DNA of 60,479 nucleotides from Candidatus Coprenecus merdigallinarum (GTDB taxonomy: Bacteria > Bacteroidota > Bacteroidia > Bacteroidales > UBA932). The notes under the pieces were generated by a model, which searched no databases, was not told where the DNA came from, and saw nothing but the letters and a program-made list of their open reading frames with translations. Position numbers and translations under genes: made by a program. Below, piece after piece: positions 16,980 through 25,672 of the stretch; positions within the stretch are counted from its first letter, which is position 1, and every line of letters begins with the position of its first letter. The stretch covers positions 1-60,479 of the forward strand of contig DVGV01000024.1 of assembly GCA_018712545.1 (NCBI GenBank). The letters run 5' to 3'.

Positions 16980-18296
16980 TTATCTTTGAGAGTTCAACGA
17001 TTCGGTGATGGGACGGCGGATAACCTTGGATGCGGGCACAAGGGCCGAAAGCAGGTTGACCACCAGCACAAGCGCCAGCAGCAGAAGATACAGGCTGACT
17101 TTGAAGAAGCTCCGGAAGGTAAATGCAGGAGCTGGGATAAATTCGAAAAATCCGAATTCGACCATGGAGTTCAGCGGCAGCAGGTCGTACAGCTGGTCCT
17201 GCAGCAGGTACAGAAAAAGGTAGGACAGCAGCAGGCCGACCGCTCCCCCGATAAGGGTCAGCAGCAGATTCTCCCCGACGATCTGCCGGACTATCGCTCC
17301 GCGCCAGGCTCCGAACGACTTGCGGACTCCGAACTCGGCCATGCGGGCCTCCATTCCGGAGCCGGTCATCCCCGAGAGATTGAACACCGGAACGAGGAGC
17401 ACCAGCAGCACCACTCCCACTCCTATCCAGGTATAGGCCGCGGCACTGTCATACATGAATATCCTCTCCCTCACCGTCGGCATACCGTACGCCAGGGAGA
17501 GTTTCCATGAGGAGACACCGGACTGATTGTACCTGTCTATCCGCTCCTGCATCTCCGAGCGGATGGCGGAGAAGTCCCGACGACTGCCGGCCAGCAGCTC
17601 TATCTCGTATGGGCCGATCATGACATTATTGTCATTAGCCATGGCCCACTCCCTCAACTGCACATCCATCAGCGTAGGCTCAGTGTCGGGAACCCATATC
17701 TGTGCGAATGCGTAAGTGGCCGTCTGGGGTACGTCCCTCACCACTCCGCATATACGGTACTCCTTGTTATTGAAGAAGATGCTCTCTCCCACCACGTCCT
17801 TGCGTCCGAGCAGAGCGGCTGCCGCGGACTCGGCCATCAGCACATCGGGCACATTGCGCAGCGCTCCGTCTGCGGTAATCGGCCCGCCGTAAAGCACCTC
17901 CAGCGGAAATATATCCGTAAAACTGCTGTCGATGAACTCCACTACCATCTTCAGGGGCTCACCCGCAGAGTTATAGACCTTGAATTCCTCCGTTTTCACG
18001 GCTGTCCACGCCTCCACTCCCGGCAGCGGCTCGGACAGGAACTGAGCGATGAAATCCTTGCTCACAGACTGTTCCATTGAGCTAGTCGTACCGAGTTCCA
18101 GATAGATCAGCGGTATCGAGAGCATCCGGTCCCGGTGCGTCTCTGGATAGCTGTTCTGAGTGCGCATGGCCACCACAGTGAGGTAGGTCATGACCATTGC
18201 CAGCGAGAAGGCCACGGCGATGATGTAGACCAGCGTGTAGAGCTTGTCCGAGCGGATGTTGTGCCACGACTCCCTGAAATATACTCCCAGCTTCAT
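16980..18296 (-). CDS. MacB/FtsX-type ABC permease, A-type (pair 3)
   Basis: A 438-residue permease beginning MKLGVYFRESWHNIRSDKLY, with TM1 at about 20-42. It has LMAESAAAALLGRKDVVGE, CGVVRDVPQTATYAFAQIW, the coupling segment AEFGVRKSFGAWRGAIV and the end RRPITESLNSQR. Its start is only 3 bases after the adaptor stop, so translation is probably coupled to the adaptor. Confidence 0.85.
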   Translation of the reverse strand: MKLGVYFRESWHNIRSDKLYTLVYIIAVAFSLAMVMTYLTVVAMRTQNSYPETHRDRMLSIPLIYLELGTTSSMEQSVSKDFIAQFLSEPLPGVEAWTAVKTEEFKVYNSAGEPLKMVVEFIDSSFTDIFPLEVLYGGPITADGALRNVPDVLMAESAAAALLGRKDVVGESIFFNNKEYRICGVVRDVPQTATYAFAQIWVPDTEPTLMDVQLREWAMANDNNVMIGPYEIELLAGSRRDFSAIRSEMQERIDRYNQSGVSSWKLSLAYGMPTVRERIFMYDSAAAYTWIGVGVVLLVLLVPVFNLSGMTGSGMEARMAEFGVRKSFGAWRGAIVRQIVGENLLLTLIGGAVGLLLSYLFLYLLQDQLYDLLPLNSMVEFGFFEFIPAPAFTFRSFFKVSLYLLLLALVLVVNLLSALVPASKVIRRPITESLNSQR

Positions 18297-18299
18297 AAC

Positions 18300-19559
18300 T
18301 TATCTCTTTTTAGAGGGTTTGATCTTCAGCTCAGGCTGCTTGGCGTAGTCCTGCATGTCGGAGATGACCACCTGTTCGCCGGGCTCGATGCCGGAGATAA
18401 CCTCCACGTAGTCGTAGTTGGCCTCGCCGAGGGCCACGCGGCGGCGCACCAGGCGGTCGCCCTCGCGGACGAAGAGGTCGTAGTTGCCCTCACCTTTATA
18501 ATATGTGCCGGAGGGCAGGCGGAGGACATTCTCGCGGTAGGCGTAGACCACGTAGATGTCGCATTTCAGGCCCGAGCGCAGGCCCGGGGCAGACTCGTCG
18601 TCAAGCTGTACGGTAAAGGATATCAGGCCGTCGGTGGACATCGGGGAGAGTACCGACACCATGCCGGTGAGGGTGTCCCGTCCGGCCAGCACTGTAGTCC
18701 GGTAGCCCTCGGCTATCTTGCCGGCCTGCATGTCGCCCAGCTCGCCCTCCACCTTGAAACGGGTGAGGTCGGCCAGCATCGCCAGCTTCTCGCCCTGCCC
18801 CACCTGGGCGCCTATCTCGCTGTTGATGAATGTGAGGGTCGCAGCGTAGGGAGCGCGGACACCCGCGTCATAGAGACGGCGGCGGGTCTGCTCCTTGTTC
18901 TTGCGGAAGATCGAGAGCTCCAGCTCGGCCACGGCCTCATCGGCGGCGGCCAGGTCCCGCTGGTTCTGGAGCTTGCGGCGGTTGTCCTCCAGCTTGAGGC
19001 TCGACACCGTGTAGTCCAGCTCAGCCTCGCGCACCTTGTCCGGAGTACCCGCTCCGAGCGAGTCCAGATACTTCTCGTTGCGCAGGGCGGCGGCCTTGCG
19101 GTCCAGCTCCATCTCCTGAATGTCGATATTCATCTCCATCTCCGTTATATTGTTGCGGTTGGTAATCCGCAGTTTTTCCAGCTGCAGCTCCTTCATCCGC
19201 TCCTCGTCCAGCATATTGTCATACTCGGTCTGTACTGCCGCGAGATCCAGGCGAAGCAGGGGCTCACCCGCCTGCACCACCTCTCCGGCCCGTTTATAGA
19301 CCTCCACTACACGGGAGGAAATAGGGGAGTTGATGACCTCCTCGTAGCCCGGCACCACCTTTCCGGTAGCCGATACCGCAAACTCTATAGAACCGGTATC
19401 CACCGTAGCCAGCCGCAGGCTGTTTTCCCGCACCGAAGGCTGGATCAACACTGCCAGCAGCACCACCGCCACTACCGCCGCTCCTGTTCCGAGGCCCCAG
19501 CGGATGATGACCTTGCGGCGGTCCTGCCATTTTTCCTTGTTCGTCAATTCTCTATCCAT
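18300..19559 (-). CDS. HlyD/MacA-like periplasmic adaptor protein
   Basis: This membrane-anchored adaptor bridges ABC permeases and TolC. From ATG 19559 it has 419 residues: a cytoplasmic start (MDRELTNKEKWQDRRKVIIR), one TM at about 20-40, a first lipoyl half-motif around GKVVPGYEEVINSPISSRV, a helical hairpin at about 105-220, and a second lipoyl half near GVRAPYAATLTFINSEIGAQ. A beta-barrel region and a membrane-proximal domain ending in KIKPSKKR follow. The frame extends two codons upstream to a TTG at 19565, which is less likely. It is the only adaptor in the array, placed between pairs 2 and 3. Confidence 0.9.
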   Translation of the reverse strand: MDRELTNKEKWQDRRKVIIRWGLGTGAAVVAVVLLAVLIQPSVRENSLRLATVDTGSIEFAVSATGKVVPGYEEVINSPISSRVVEVYKRAGEVVQAGEPLLRLDLAAVQTEYDNMLDEERMKELQLEKLRITNRNNITEMEMNIDIQEMELDRKAAALRNEKYLDSLGAGTPDKVREAELDYTVSSLKLEDNRRKLQNQRDLAAADEAVAELELSIFRKNKEQTRRRLYDAGVRAPYAATLTFINSEIGAQVGQGEKLAMLADLTRFKVEGELGDMQAGKIAEGYRTTVLAGRDTLTGMVSVLSPMSTDGLISFTVQLDDESAPGLRSGLKCDIYVVYAYRENVLRLPSGTYYKGEGNYDLFVREGDRLVRRRVALGEANYDYVEVISGIEPGEQVVISDMQDYAKQPELKIKPSKKR

Positions 19560-19592
19560 ATTCAAATCACTTGTTTATTATCTCTAAAAAAT

Positions 19593-20918
19593 CTATTCGT
19601 CCCTAAGACCTTCGACGGGAAGCTGGCGCAGTGCCAGCAGCACCGGCACAGCAACTGCCACCGTCACCATTACGAAGAGCAGTCCCAGGACAATACCCTC
19701 CACCATCAGAAAATGCAGTACCGGGTCAAATAACAGCGGATACAGTTCTCTGGTCACCGGCAGCATGAACAGGTCTGTCTCCCCTACGATATTCATCTTT
19801 CCCATCACAATAATATTGATCACCACCACACAGGCAATAAGGGCAGCCGCTGCGGTCACGGCCCATATCTCTCCGATGTTCTGAGCGAGGATCCTCCATC
19901 CGGAGCCTCCCATCGCCCGGCGGACGCTGATCTCCCCGCGCCGTTCTTCCATCCTCAGCCAGCTGATGGACACTACCGCCAGAAGTACATTGATGATGAG
20001 GAATATCCTGAGGGCTTTCCAAAGGAACAGCCGGTCCATGCTGCCGGACAGTATCCTGTCCTCCACCATCTCCCTGTAAGACACTACCTCCCTCACTCTG
20101 TAATTGCCCAGGCCTCCGCCGCTCTCAAGTTTCCGGCCCAACTCTGCCGCAAACTCCTCCGCATCCACCCCCGGCACAGTCCGGAAAGCGTATTTGTACT
20201 CTTCACTAAAGACAATATCCTCAAAGTACTCCAGCTTACTGGTATTGTCTATCAACATCGGAATATTCTCAGCATCCGGGCTCATACGGACATTGGCGAT
20301 GACTCCGGTTATCTTCCGGTTATCATAATCCGAAGTGTAACCCGGTCTGGAGTCATCCAGTGCATCTCCTAGAGTCTTTCCCAGCGGGTTTTCCCCATGG
20401 AACAGCGTCATCGCCAGGTCTTCAGAAATAATAAAGGTATTCGGTTCATCCACCAGTTCTCCGCTCTCAGGCTGCAGCAGCCTGAATCCGAGCAGCCGGA
20501 AATCCTCCGCCCCGGAAATTCTACGCATCACAGCCGTATTTACACTTGTAACGCTATCCACCAATATTGTCATCAGATTCTTGCTGCCAAGGCACGGCGT
20601 CATATTGATCGGGGCCTGACTCTGTATCTGGGGCATCTGACGCAGCATGTCACCTACCCGGAAAAAGTTCTCCATACGGGCCTCGTCCGTATCGTAGGTG
20701 CTGTCGTAGCCATACTGGCCCGGATACAGTTCTTCTAGAGAAAGCACGTACACCCCGTCATAGTCTATGCCGTCGGGTATGGCGTGAATCCTGTACTGGA
20801 CATTCCATATCCGGTTGACTACAAACCACGACACGACAGCGATCACAAGAAGCTCCGCAAACAGCCAGGCACTGCCCCGGCGGTAAAACCATATCTGCTT
20901 GAATATCTGCCTTATCAT
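19593..20918 (-). CDS. MacB/FtsX-type ABC permease, B-type (pair 2)
   Basis: A 441-residue permease opening MIRQIFKQIWFYRRGSAWLF, with TM1 at about 18-36. The signature is FIISEDLAMTLFHGENPLGK, where His replaces the usual Pro in FPGENP. The coupling segment is GEISVRRAMGGSGWRIL, with Ser for Gly in EIGVRR. It ends ALRQLPVEGLRDE. It starts 6 bases after the A2 stop and is followed by the adaptor. Confidence 0.85.
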   Translation of the reverse strand: MIRQIFKQIWFYRRGSAWLFAELLVIAVVSWFVVNRIWNVQYRIHAIPDGIDYDGVYVLSLEELYPGQYGYDSTYDTDEARMENFFRVGDMLRQMPQIQSQAPINMTPCLGSKNLMTILVDSVTSVNTAVMRRISGAEDFRLLGFRLLQPESGELVDEPNTFIISEDLAMTLFHGENPLGKTLGDALDDSRPGYTSDYDNRKITGVIANVRMSPDAENIPMLIDNTSKLEYFEDIVFSEEYKYAFRTVPGVDAEEFAAELGRKLESGGGLGNYRVREVVSYREMVEDRILSGSMDRLFLWKALRIFLIINVLLAVVSISWLRMEERRGEISVRRAMGGSGWRILAQNIGEIWAVTAAAALIACVVVINIIVMGKMNIVGETDLFMLPVTRELYPLLFDPVLHFLMVEGIVLGLLFVMVTVAVAVPVLLALRQLPVEGLRDE

Positions 20919-20924
20919 AGTACG

Positions 20925-22262
20925 CTATTTTTTATAGTTCAACGATTCGGTTATCGGATGCCGGATGACTCTGCGGGCAGGAAGTAGGGCCGACAGTACA
21001 TTGAGCACCACTATGATAAGAAGCAGTGCAGTCCCCAGGTATATGTTGTAGAAATCTCTGAAATCAAAATACCCGGCCTCAGGAGTCCCGTAGCCCGGCA
21101 TCCATTCGCCGGTCGGAACCAACATGCTGAGCTGACGGGAGAACACCTCCAGCAGCAGCCATGACAGCACCAGCCCCAGCACTCCGCCGATAAGTGTCAG
21201 CAGCAGATTCTCCCAGGTTATCTGCGAGAGGATGGAACCACCACAGGCACCGAAGGCCTTACGGGTACCGAACTCGGTCAGACGTGCCTCCATCCTGGAA
21301 GTCACCATGCCGGAGAGATTGAAAAGCGGCACCAGCAGGATAAGCAGGAGCACTCCGACACTCATCCAAATATAGGGCGTAATAGGCTGACTGTTGCCAT
21401 GAATATCAAACTGCGCGAACACACTTTCCACATACGACGGTACTCCCCGGGGCAGGCTCAGTTCCGTTCCGCTGTCATCGGTATGGTTGAATATCTCCAG
21501 GCGGTCCTCAATCCCCGACCTGATTTTACGGAACGAGGCCCTGTCGTCAGCCAGAATATATATGAATCCGTCCCCCAGAAAACTGCTCTTGCCGGAGAAC
21601 ATCCGTCCGAGCCACGACATGTTGATGTCGTACTCCTCCAAAGGCATCCAAGCCTCGGCAAAAGCCGCAGACGCGCTTATGGGCACATCCCTGACCACTC
21701 CGCATATCCGGAACAACTGGCCGTCCCAGTACACCTCCTTACCCACCGCATCCGACTTTCCGGCAAGACGGCGTGCTATCGATTCGGAGACCACCAGCTC
21801 GGCTGCACTGCCGTGCATACCGCTTTCCGACAAAGGTCTGCCCGCGATAAACTGAAAATCAAAGACCCTCCAGAAGTTCCGGTCCACGAAACGGGTAAAT
21901 GCCTTGCAGCTTATACCGGCGGCATCCCTCAATGTGAGCGGACCTTCCATAAAACTCTTAGGAGCCGTTGCTGTCCAGCACTCCACTCCGGGCAGACTGT
22001 CCAGGAAACGCTTTCCGAACTCAGCCGACACTCCGAAGCCCAGCGTTCCCATATCTCCCTTATATAACAGATAGCTGACACTCAGCATCCTGTCCCGGTG
22101 CGTCTCCGGCACGGTATTGACCACCCTGGAAGAAAGCACGGTCAGGAAAGCCATCACCAGTGCGACCGACACCGCCGTTCCGGCGATGAACACCGCGCTG
22201 TACACCCGGTTCACCCGGAGGTTGTACCATGCCTGCTTGAAATATAAACCTACTTTCATCAT
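20925..22262 (-). CDS. MacB/FtsX-type ABC permease, A-type (pair 2)
   Basis: A 445-residue permease opening MMKVGLYFKQAWYNLRVNRV (ATG 22262, with a second ATG at 22259). It shows VVSESIARRLAGKSDAVGKE, CGVVRDVPISASAAFAEAW, the coupling segment TEFGTRKAFGACGGSIL and the end RHPITESLNYKK. Its first 30 codons are almost the same DNA as A1, including a tract of about 55 identical bases within 22191-22260, while the periplasmic domain is very different. Confidence 0.85.
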   Translation of the reverse strand: MMKVGLYFKQAWYNLRVNRVYSAVFIAGTAVSVALVMAFLTVLSSRVVNTVPETHRDRMLSVSYLLYKGDMGTLGFGVSAEFGKRFLDSLPGVECWTATAPKSFMEGPLTLRDAAGISCKAFTRFVDRNFWRVFDFQFIAGRPLSESGMHGSAAELVVSESIARRLAGKSDAVGKEVYWDGQLFRICGVVRDVPISASAAFAEAWMPLEEYDINMSWLGRMFSGKSSFLGDGFIYILADDRASFRKIRSGIEDRLEIFNHTDDSGTELSLPRGVPSYVESVFAQFDIHGNSQPITPYIWMSVGVLLLILLVPLFNLSGMVTSRMEARLTEFGTRKAFGACGGSILSQITWENLLLTLIGGVLGLVLSWLLLEVFSRQLSMLVPTGEWMPGYGTPEAGYFDFRDFYNIYLGTALLLIIVVLNVLSALLPARRVIRHPITESLNYKK

Positions 22263-22279
22263 GTACAGTTTTATCGTTA

Positions 22280-23584
22280 TTATTCATCTCTAAGGGCCTC
22301 GACCGGGGGAAGGCGGAGCGCTCCGGCAGCGGGGATGAGGATGGCCGCAGTCACTGCCAGGAGCAGGAGGCCGAGGACAATGCCCTCCACCGCGAGGAAG
22401 TGCGTCACGGGATCGAAGAGCAGGGGGAAGTCAGCGGCATTGAGGGGCATCATGCCGTGCTGATTATCCGGAGCCACGATATTTATTTTGCCTATGAGGA
22501 TGATGTTGACCGTTATCAGAATACCGATGACGGCGGCCGCAGCGAAGGTCACCCAGACCTCCTGCATATAGTGCAGCAGGATGCGGCGGGGCGAGCCTCC
22601 CATGGCCCTGCGGACTCCGATCTCCCCGCGTCTCTCCTCCATCCGGAGCCACCCTGTAGAGGCCACAGCCAGCAGAACATTGACTATCATGAACAACCAG
22701 AGGGCCTTCCAGATAAAGAGCTTGTCCAGCACCTCGATTCTGACCACAGAGTCCACCCTGTCCTCGAAGGAGTACACGTCCTGTACGCGGTAGTTGCCGA
22801 ACTGCAGAGTCTTCCTCCATTCCCTGGAAGCCTTCTCGAGGAAGCGGTCTCCGTCCACACCGGGCTTGAGGCGGAAAGCGTACATCTGGTCTCCGCCGTT
22901 GTCACCCACCATGTCAGCGACATTCTGTAACACGTACGGTATGTCATCCGAGTACCCGGCACCGCGCATACTGCCTATCACTCCGGCTATGGGTTCAGTA
23001 TAATTCATATTAGTCAATTTCTCCGAGTCGCTGAGTGTCCTGCCCACAGGATTCTGCCCCGGGAAGAGGTAATCGGCCATATCCTTGGTGATGATGATAG
23101 AGCCGGGTGTATCCTCCATCTGTCCGTCCGCAGGGTAGATCAGTCCGTACCTTAACACCTCAAAATCATCTGAGCCGGACTCCCGCTCAAAGGTCGTGAA
23201 CATCATCGTAGTCACACTGTCAATGTTGACCATCGCCATGGAATGTACGCCGTCTCCGGGATGGCCTGTGCTTATGGGCGAGGCGCACAATACTTCCGGC
23301 ATAGCTCTGAGAGCGTCCCCGAAACGGCGGAGATTCTCCCTCTGCGCCTTCAGGGAAGCAGCCTCAGGGTCATATCCGTTGCGGTCGGATGTCAAGTCCG
23401 TGAGATACACACAGTACACTCCCTCAGGGTCATATCCGTCCGGGACGTTCCCGATACGGTATGTGGAAGTCCACGTCTCGTTGACGATGAACCAGGAGAC
23501 TGCGATGATGACCACCAGTTCGATGAACAGCCAGGCATTGCTCCTGCGGTAGAACCACAGCTGTTTGAATATCTGTCTAAGCAT
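22280..23584 (-). CDS. MacB/FtsX-type ABC permease, B-type (pair 1)
   Basis: A 434-residue permease opening MLRQIFKQLWFYRRSNAWLF. It has the B signature IIITKDMADYLFPGQNPVGR, the coupling segment GEIGVRRAMGGSPRRIL and the end LRLPPVEALRDE. It starts 6 bases after the A1 stop, matching the spacing seen in pairs 2 and 3. Confidence 0.85.
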   Translation of the reverse strand: MLRQIFKQLWFYRRSNAWLFIELVVIIAVSWFIVNETWTSTYRIGNVPDGYDPEGVYCVYLTDLTSDRNGYDPEAASLKAQRENLRRFGDALRAMPEVLCASPISTGHPGDGVHSMAMVNIDSVTTMMFTTFERESGSDDFEVLRYGLIYPADGQMEDTPGSIIITKDMADYLFPGQNPVGRTLSDSEKLTNMNYTEPIAGVIGSMRGAGYSDDIPYVLQNVADMVGDNGGDQMYAFRLKPGVDGDRFLEKASREWRKTLQFGNYRVQDVYSFEDRVDSVVRIEVLDKLFIWKALWLFMIVNVLLAVASTGWLRMEERRGEIGVRRAMGGSPRRILLHYMQEVWVTFAAAAVIGILITVNIILIGKINIVAPDNQHGMMPLNAADFPLLFDPVTHFLAVEGIVLGLLLLAVTAAILIPAAGALRLPPVEALRDE

Positions 23585-23590
23585 ATCTTG

Positions 23591-24901
23591 TCATTTTTTA
23601 CAGTTCAACGATTCAGTGATGGGACGGCGGATGACCTTGACTGCCGGGATGACTGCCGATATCATGTTGAGTACGGCCAGGATTACCAGCAGGACGGCGT
23701 ACAGCCCGATATTGAAGAAGTCCCGGAAGTCGAAGAAGCCGCCGGACTCAGGCACCTTGTAGGTGTAGGACTCCACCAGTACGCTGCCCGGCACCATGGC
23801 GTTCATCTGCTGCGAGAACAGCACGATGATCAGCCATGCCACCAGCAGACCTACGACTCCGCCCATCAGGGTCATCAGCAGATTCTCCCCGGCTATCTGT
23901 GCGAGAATAGAGCGAGGTCCGGCTCCGAAAGACTTGCGGGTGCCGAACTCGGTCAGGCGGGCCTCCATTCTGGAATTGACCATGCCCGAAAGGTTAAGCA
24001 GCGGCACCAGCAGGATCAGCAGCACCACTCCCGCTCCCAGCCATGCGTATGCAGAGGAACCTAAGTCGCTCCCCGAGAAGATGTACTGGCGCTGCGAGTC
24101 TATGCCGCTGACGGTCATCTTATATTCGGATTTCTCGATATTGTTGTACTGTTCCACGCGGTCCAGCACAGCCTGTTTTACTGCCGGAATATCCTTGCCG
24201 TCCCTGAGCAGCACTATTATCTCATTGCCGTTCATATACTTTGCCAAAGCACTGGATTCAGGGCCCAGGGTTTTATCTCCTATCGTAGACGGCAGCCATA
24301 TCTCGGAAAAAGCCAGCGTCGCGCTCATCGGTACGTCCCTGACCACTCCGCAGACAGTCAGCGTATATCCGTCCATGTACACCTTCTCTCCCACAGCGTC
24401 TGCCCGTCCTGTCAGGGAGCGGGCCAGTGACTCGGTCACCACTGCCTCGGGCATATTGAGGTCCATACCGCTCTCCGATATCGGCCTGCCGTACAGGAAG
24501 TCCAGACTGAATATCTTCCAGAAATTCCTGTCCACCATCCGGGCGTATGCGTAGGAGACCTCATCCGACGTATTTTCCAAAGCAGCGAACGTATTGTAAT
24601 ACGTATAGACAGCCGACCAGCACTCCACTTCCGGCATGTCCTTGAGGAAATCTCTGGCGAACCGGTAATTGGGAGCCGCGCCGAACATTATGGTCTCGCT
24701 TCGCAGCTCGATTCTGGAAATCACCATCGTCCTGTCCCTGTGCATCTCCGGCACTGTATTCACCACCCTGGCCGACAGCACCGTCAGGAACGCCATCACC
24801 AGAGCCAGCGAAAGAGCCGTTCCGGCGATGAACACCGCGCTGTACACCCGGTTCACCCGGAGGTTGTACCACGCCTGCCTGAAGTATAATCCTAATTTCA
24901 T
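23591..24901 (-). CDS. MacB/FtsX-type ABC permease, A-type (pair 1), first gene of the array
   Basis: A 436-residue permease opening MKLGLYFRQAWYNLRVNRVY, with TM1 at about 20-44. The periplasmic domain spans about 45-285 with VVTESLARSLTGRADAVGEK and CGVVRDVPMSATLAFSEIW. TM2 ends NLSGMVNSRMEA, followed by the coupling segment TEFGTRKSFGAGPRSIL and the end RRPITESLNCKK. It is the first gene of the transcript, about 135 bases downstream of the likely start from the sigma-54-like promoter at 25046-25061. Confidence 0.87.
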   Translation of the reverse strand: MKLGLYFRQAWYNLRVNRVYSAVFIAGTALSLALVMAFLTVLSARVVNTVPEMHRDRTMVISRIELRSETIMFGAAPNYRFARDFLKDMPEVECWSAVYTYYNTFAALENTSDEVSYAYARMVDRNFWKIFSLDFLYGRPISESGMDLNMPEAVVTESLARSLTGRADAVGEKVYMDGYTLTVCGVVRDVPMSATLAFSEIWLPSTIGDKTLGPESSALAKYMNGNEIIVLLRDGKDIPAVKQAVLDRVEQYNNIEKSEYKMTVSGIDSQRQYIFSGSDLGSSAYAWLGAGVVLLILLVPLLNLSGMVNSRMEARLTEFGTRKSFGAGPRSILAQIAGENLLMTLMGGVVGLLVAWLIIVLFSQQMNAMVPGSVLVESYTYKVPESGGFFDFRDFFNIGLYAVLLVILAVLNMISAVIPAVKVIRRPITESLNCKK

Positions 24902-25045
24902 ATCTGCTGTGTTTTTCTATTTTCGTTAATTTCTTCTCTTTGGGCCTTGTGCTGTCCGCTCACGTCGCCCGTTCCATCGTCCGTTCCCATGCACTTTCAT
25001 GATCACTCTCCATTCAGCGGACACTTTTCTCCCCGAACAGCCCGT

Positions 25046-25061
25046 CACAACCGCCGTGCCA
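25046..25061 (-). promoter_or_regulatory. Sigma-54-like promoter of the ABC permease array
   Basis: On the minus strand TGGCACGGCGGTTGTG compares with the sigma-54 consensus TGGCAC-N5-TTGCA. The -24 element is perfect and the spacing exact; the -12 element is TTGTG rather than TTGCA. The predicted start is near 25035, about 135 bases before the first ATG. Palindromic candidate activator sites lie upstream at the distance normal for sigma-54 enhancers. No TTTG/TAnnTTTG promoter is evident here. Confidence 0.55.
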
Positions 25062-25104
25062 AAAACACAACACACTGATAACGCGCATGTTGCACTTTTT
25101 CAAA

Positions 25105-25139
25105 GTGTCCGATATCGGACACCTGTCCGTTTTCGGACA
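25105..25139. promoter_or_regulatory. Candidate enhancer sites: two TGTCCG palindromes
   Basis: GTGTCCGATATCGGACAC (25105-25122) is a perfect 18-bp palindrome. TGTCCGTTTTCGGACA (25124-25139) is a near-identical second site 18 bases away centre to centre. Half sites CGGACAC follow at 25148-25154 and 25018-25024. Paired dyads about 50-75 bases upstream of a -24 element are typical of sigma-54 activator sites. The protein that binds is not in the window. Confidence 0.65.
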
Positions 25140-25186
25140 CCCTCGGGCGGACACTTTCATTATGACCGTACACTTTCCCTTCTACC

Positions 25187-25240
25187 CACCTTCCGAAGGT
25201 GAGCTGTTTCCCCGCGTTTTCGTCCCACCTTCCGAAGGTG
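25187..25240. repeat. Two CACCTTCCGAAGGTG palindromes
   Basis: Identical 15-base palindromes lie at 25187-25201 and 25226-25240, both within CCACCTTCCGAAGGTGAG. Arms of the same sequence type occur at 353-396. Role unknown; they may be extra binding sites or short intergenic repeats. Confidence 0.7.
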
Positions 25241-25291
25241 AGCCGTTTACACCTCATGGAGCGAATTTCAGCCAAAACAAGCATTTTTGTC

Positions 25292-25369
25292 GTCACCTTA
25301 CATTTTTTGCAAAATGCAATACCCTATCAATCAAACACTTGTGATATAACTAAAATGCAAAGTGACAAT
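25292..25369. repeat. Inverted arms related to the tolC-upstream repeat
   Basis: GTCACCTTACATTTT (25292-25306) matches 13 of 15 bases, and AAAATGCAAAGTGACAAT (25352-25369) 16 of 18 bases, of the arms at 6556-6573 and 6725-6742, in the same inward-facing arrangement. The spacing is 78 rather than 187 bases overall. Confidence 0.55.
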
Positions 25370-25433
25370 ATCGACCGGATAGTCCTTTTGCGGATGACCA
25401 TTCTCGAAAACGACACACAGCTCCCCTCCACTC

Positions 25434-25607
25434 AACGATATTTTATCGGGCTGGAAACACTTCAACAAACCTTCTATCAATCAGCTATTTAACCTCTCTG
25501 CATCCCGCCGTAACCGCTTTGAAACGACCTACGGCAGAACCTCAAAACTACAACTTTTTGAATTTCAAAAACTTAACAGGCACCTTCCTCCCCGACAATA
25601 TTTAGTT
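25434..25607. mobile_element. 174-bp inverted-repeat element, copy 1 (MITE-like)
   Basis: The ends are AACGATATTTTATCGGG (25434-25450) and CCCGACAATATTTAGTT (25591-25607), imperfect inverted repeats (13 of 17). The middle (25507-25535) begins GCCGTA and ends TACGGC. A second copy at 29399-29572 has the same total length and the same 17-56-29-55-17 layout. It codes for nothing evident. Confidence 0.65.
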
Positions 25608-25672
25608 CACATCCCTTCGACTCGAGAGCGCCATTACTTTCGGTAGGAGTAGGGAAAATGTGCACTTGAGGC

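Noticed and set aside
25105-25240. CRISPR array from the closely spaced palindromes
   Set aside because: Repeats are only 15-18 bases, differ from each other, spacers are irregular, and no cas gene is near.
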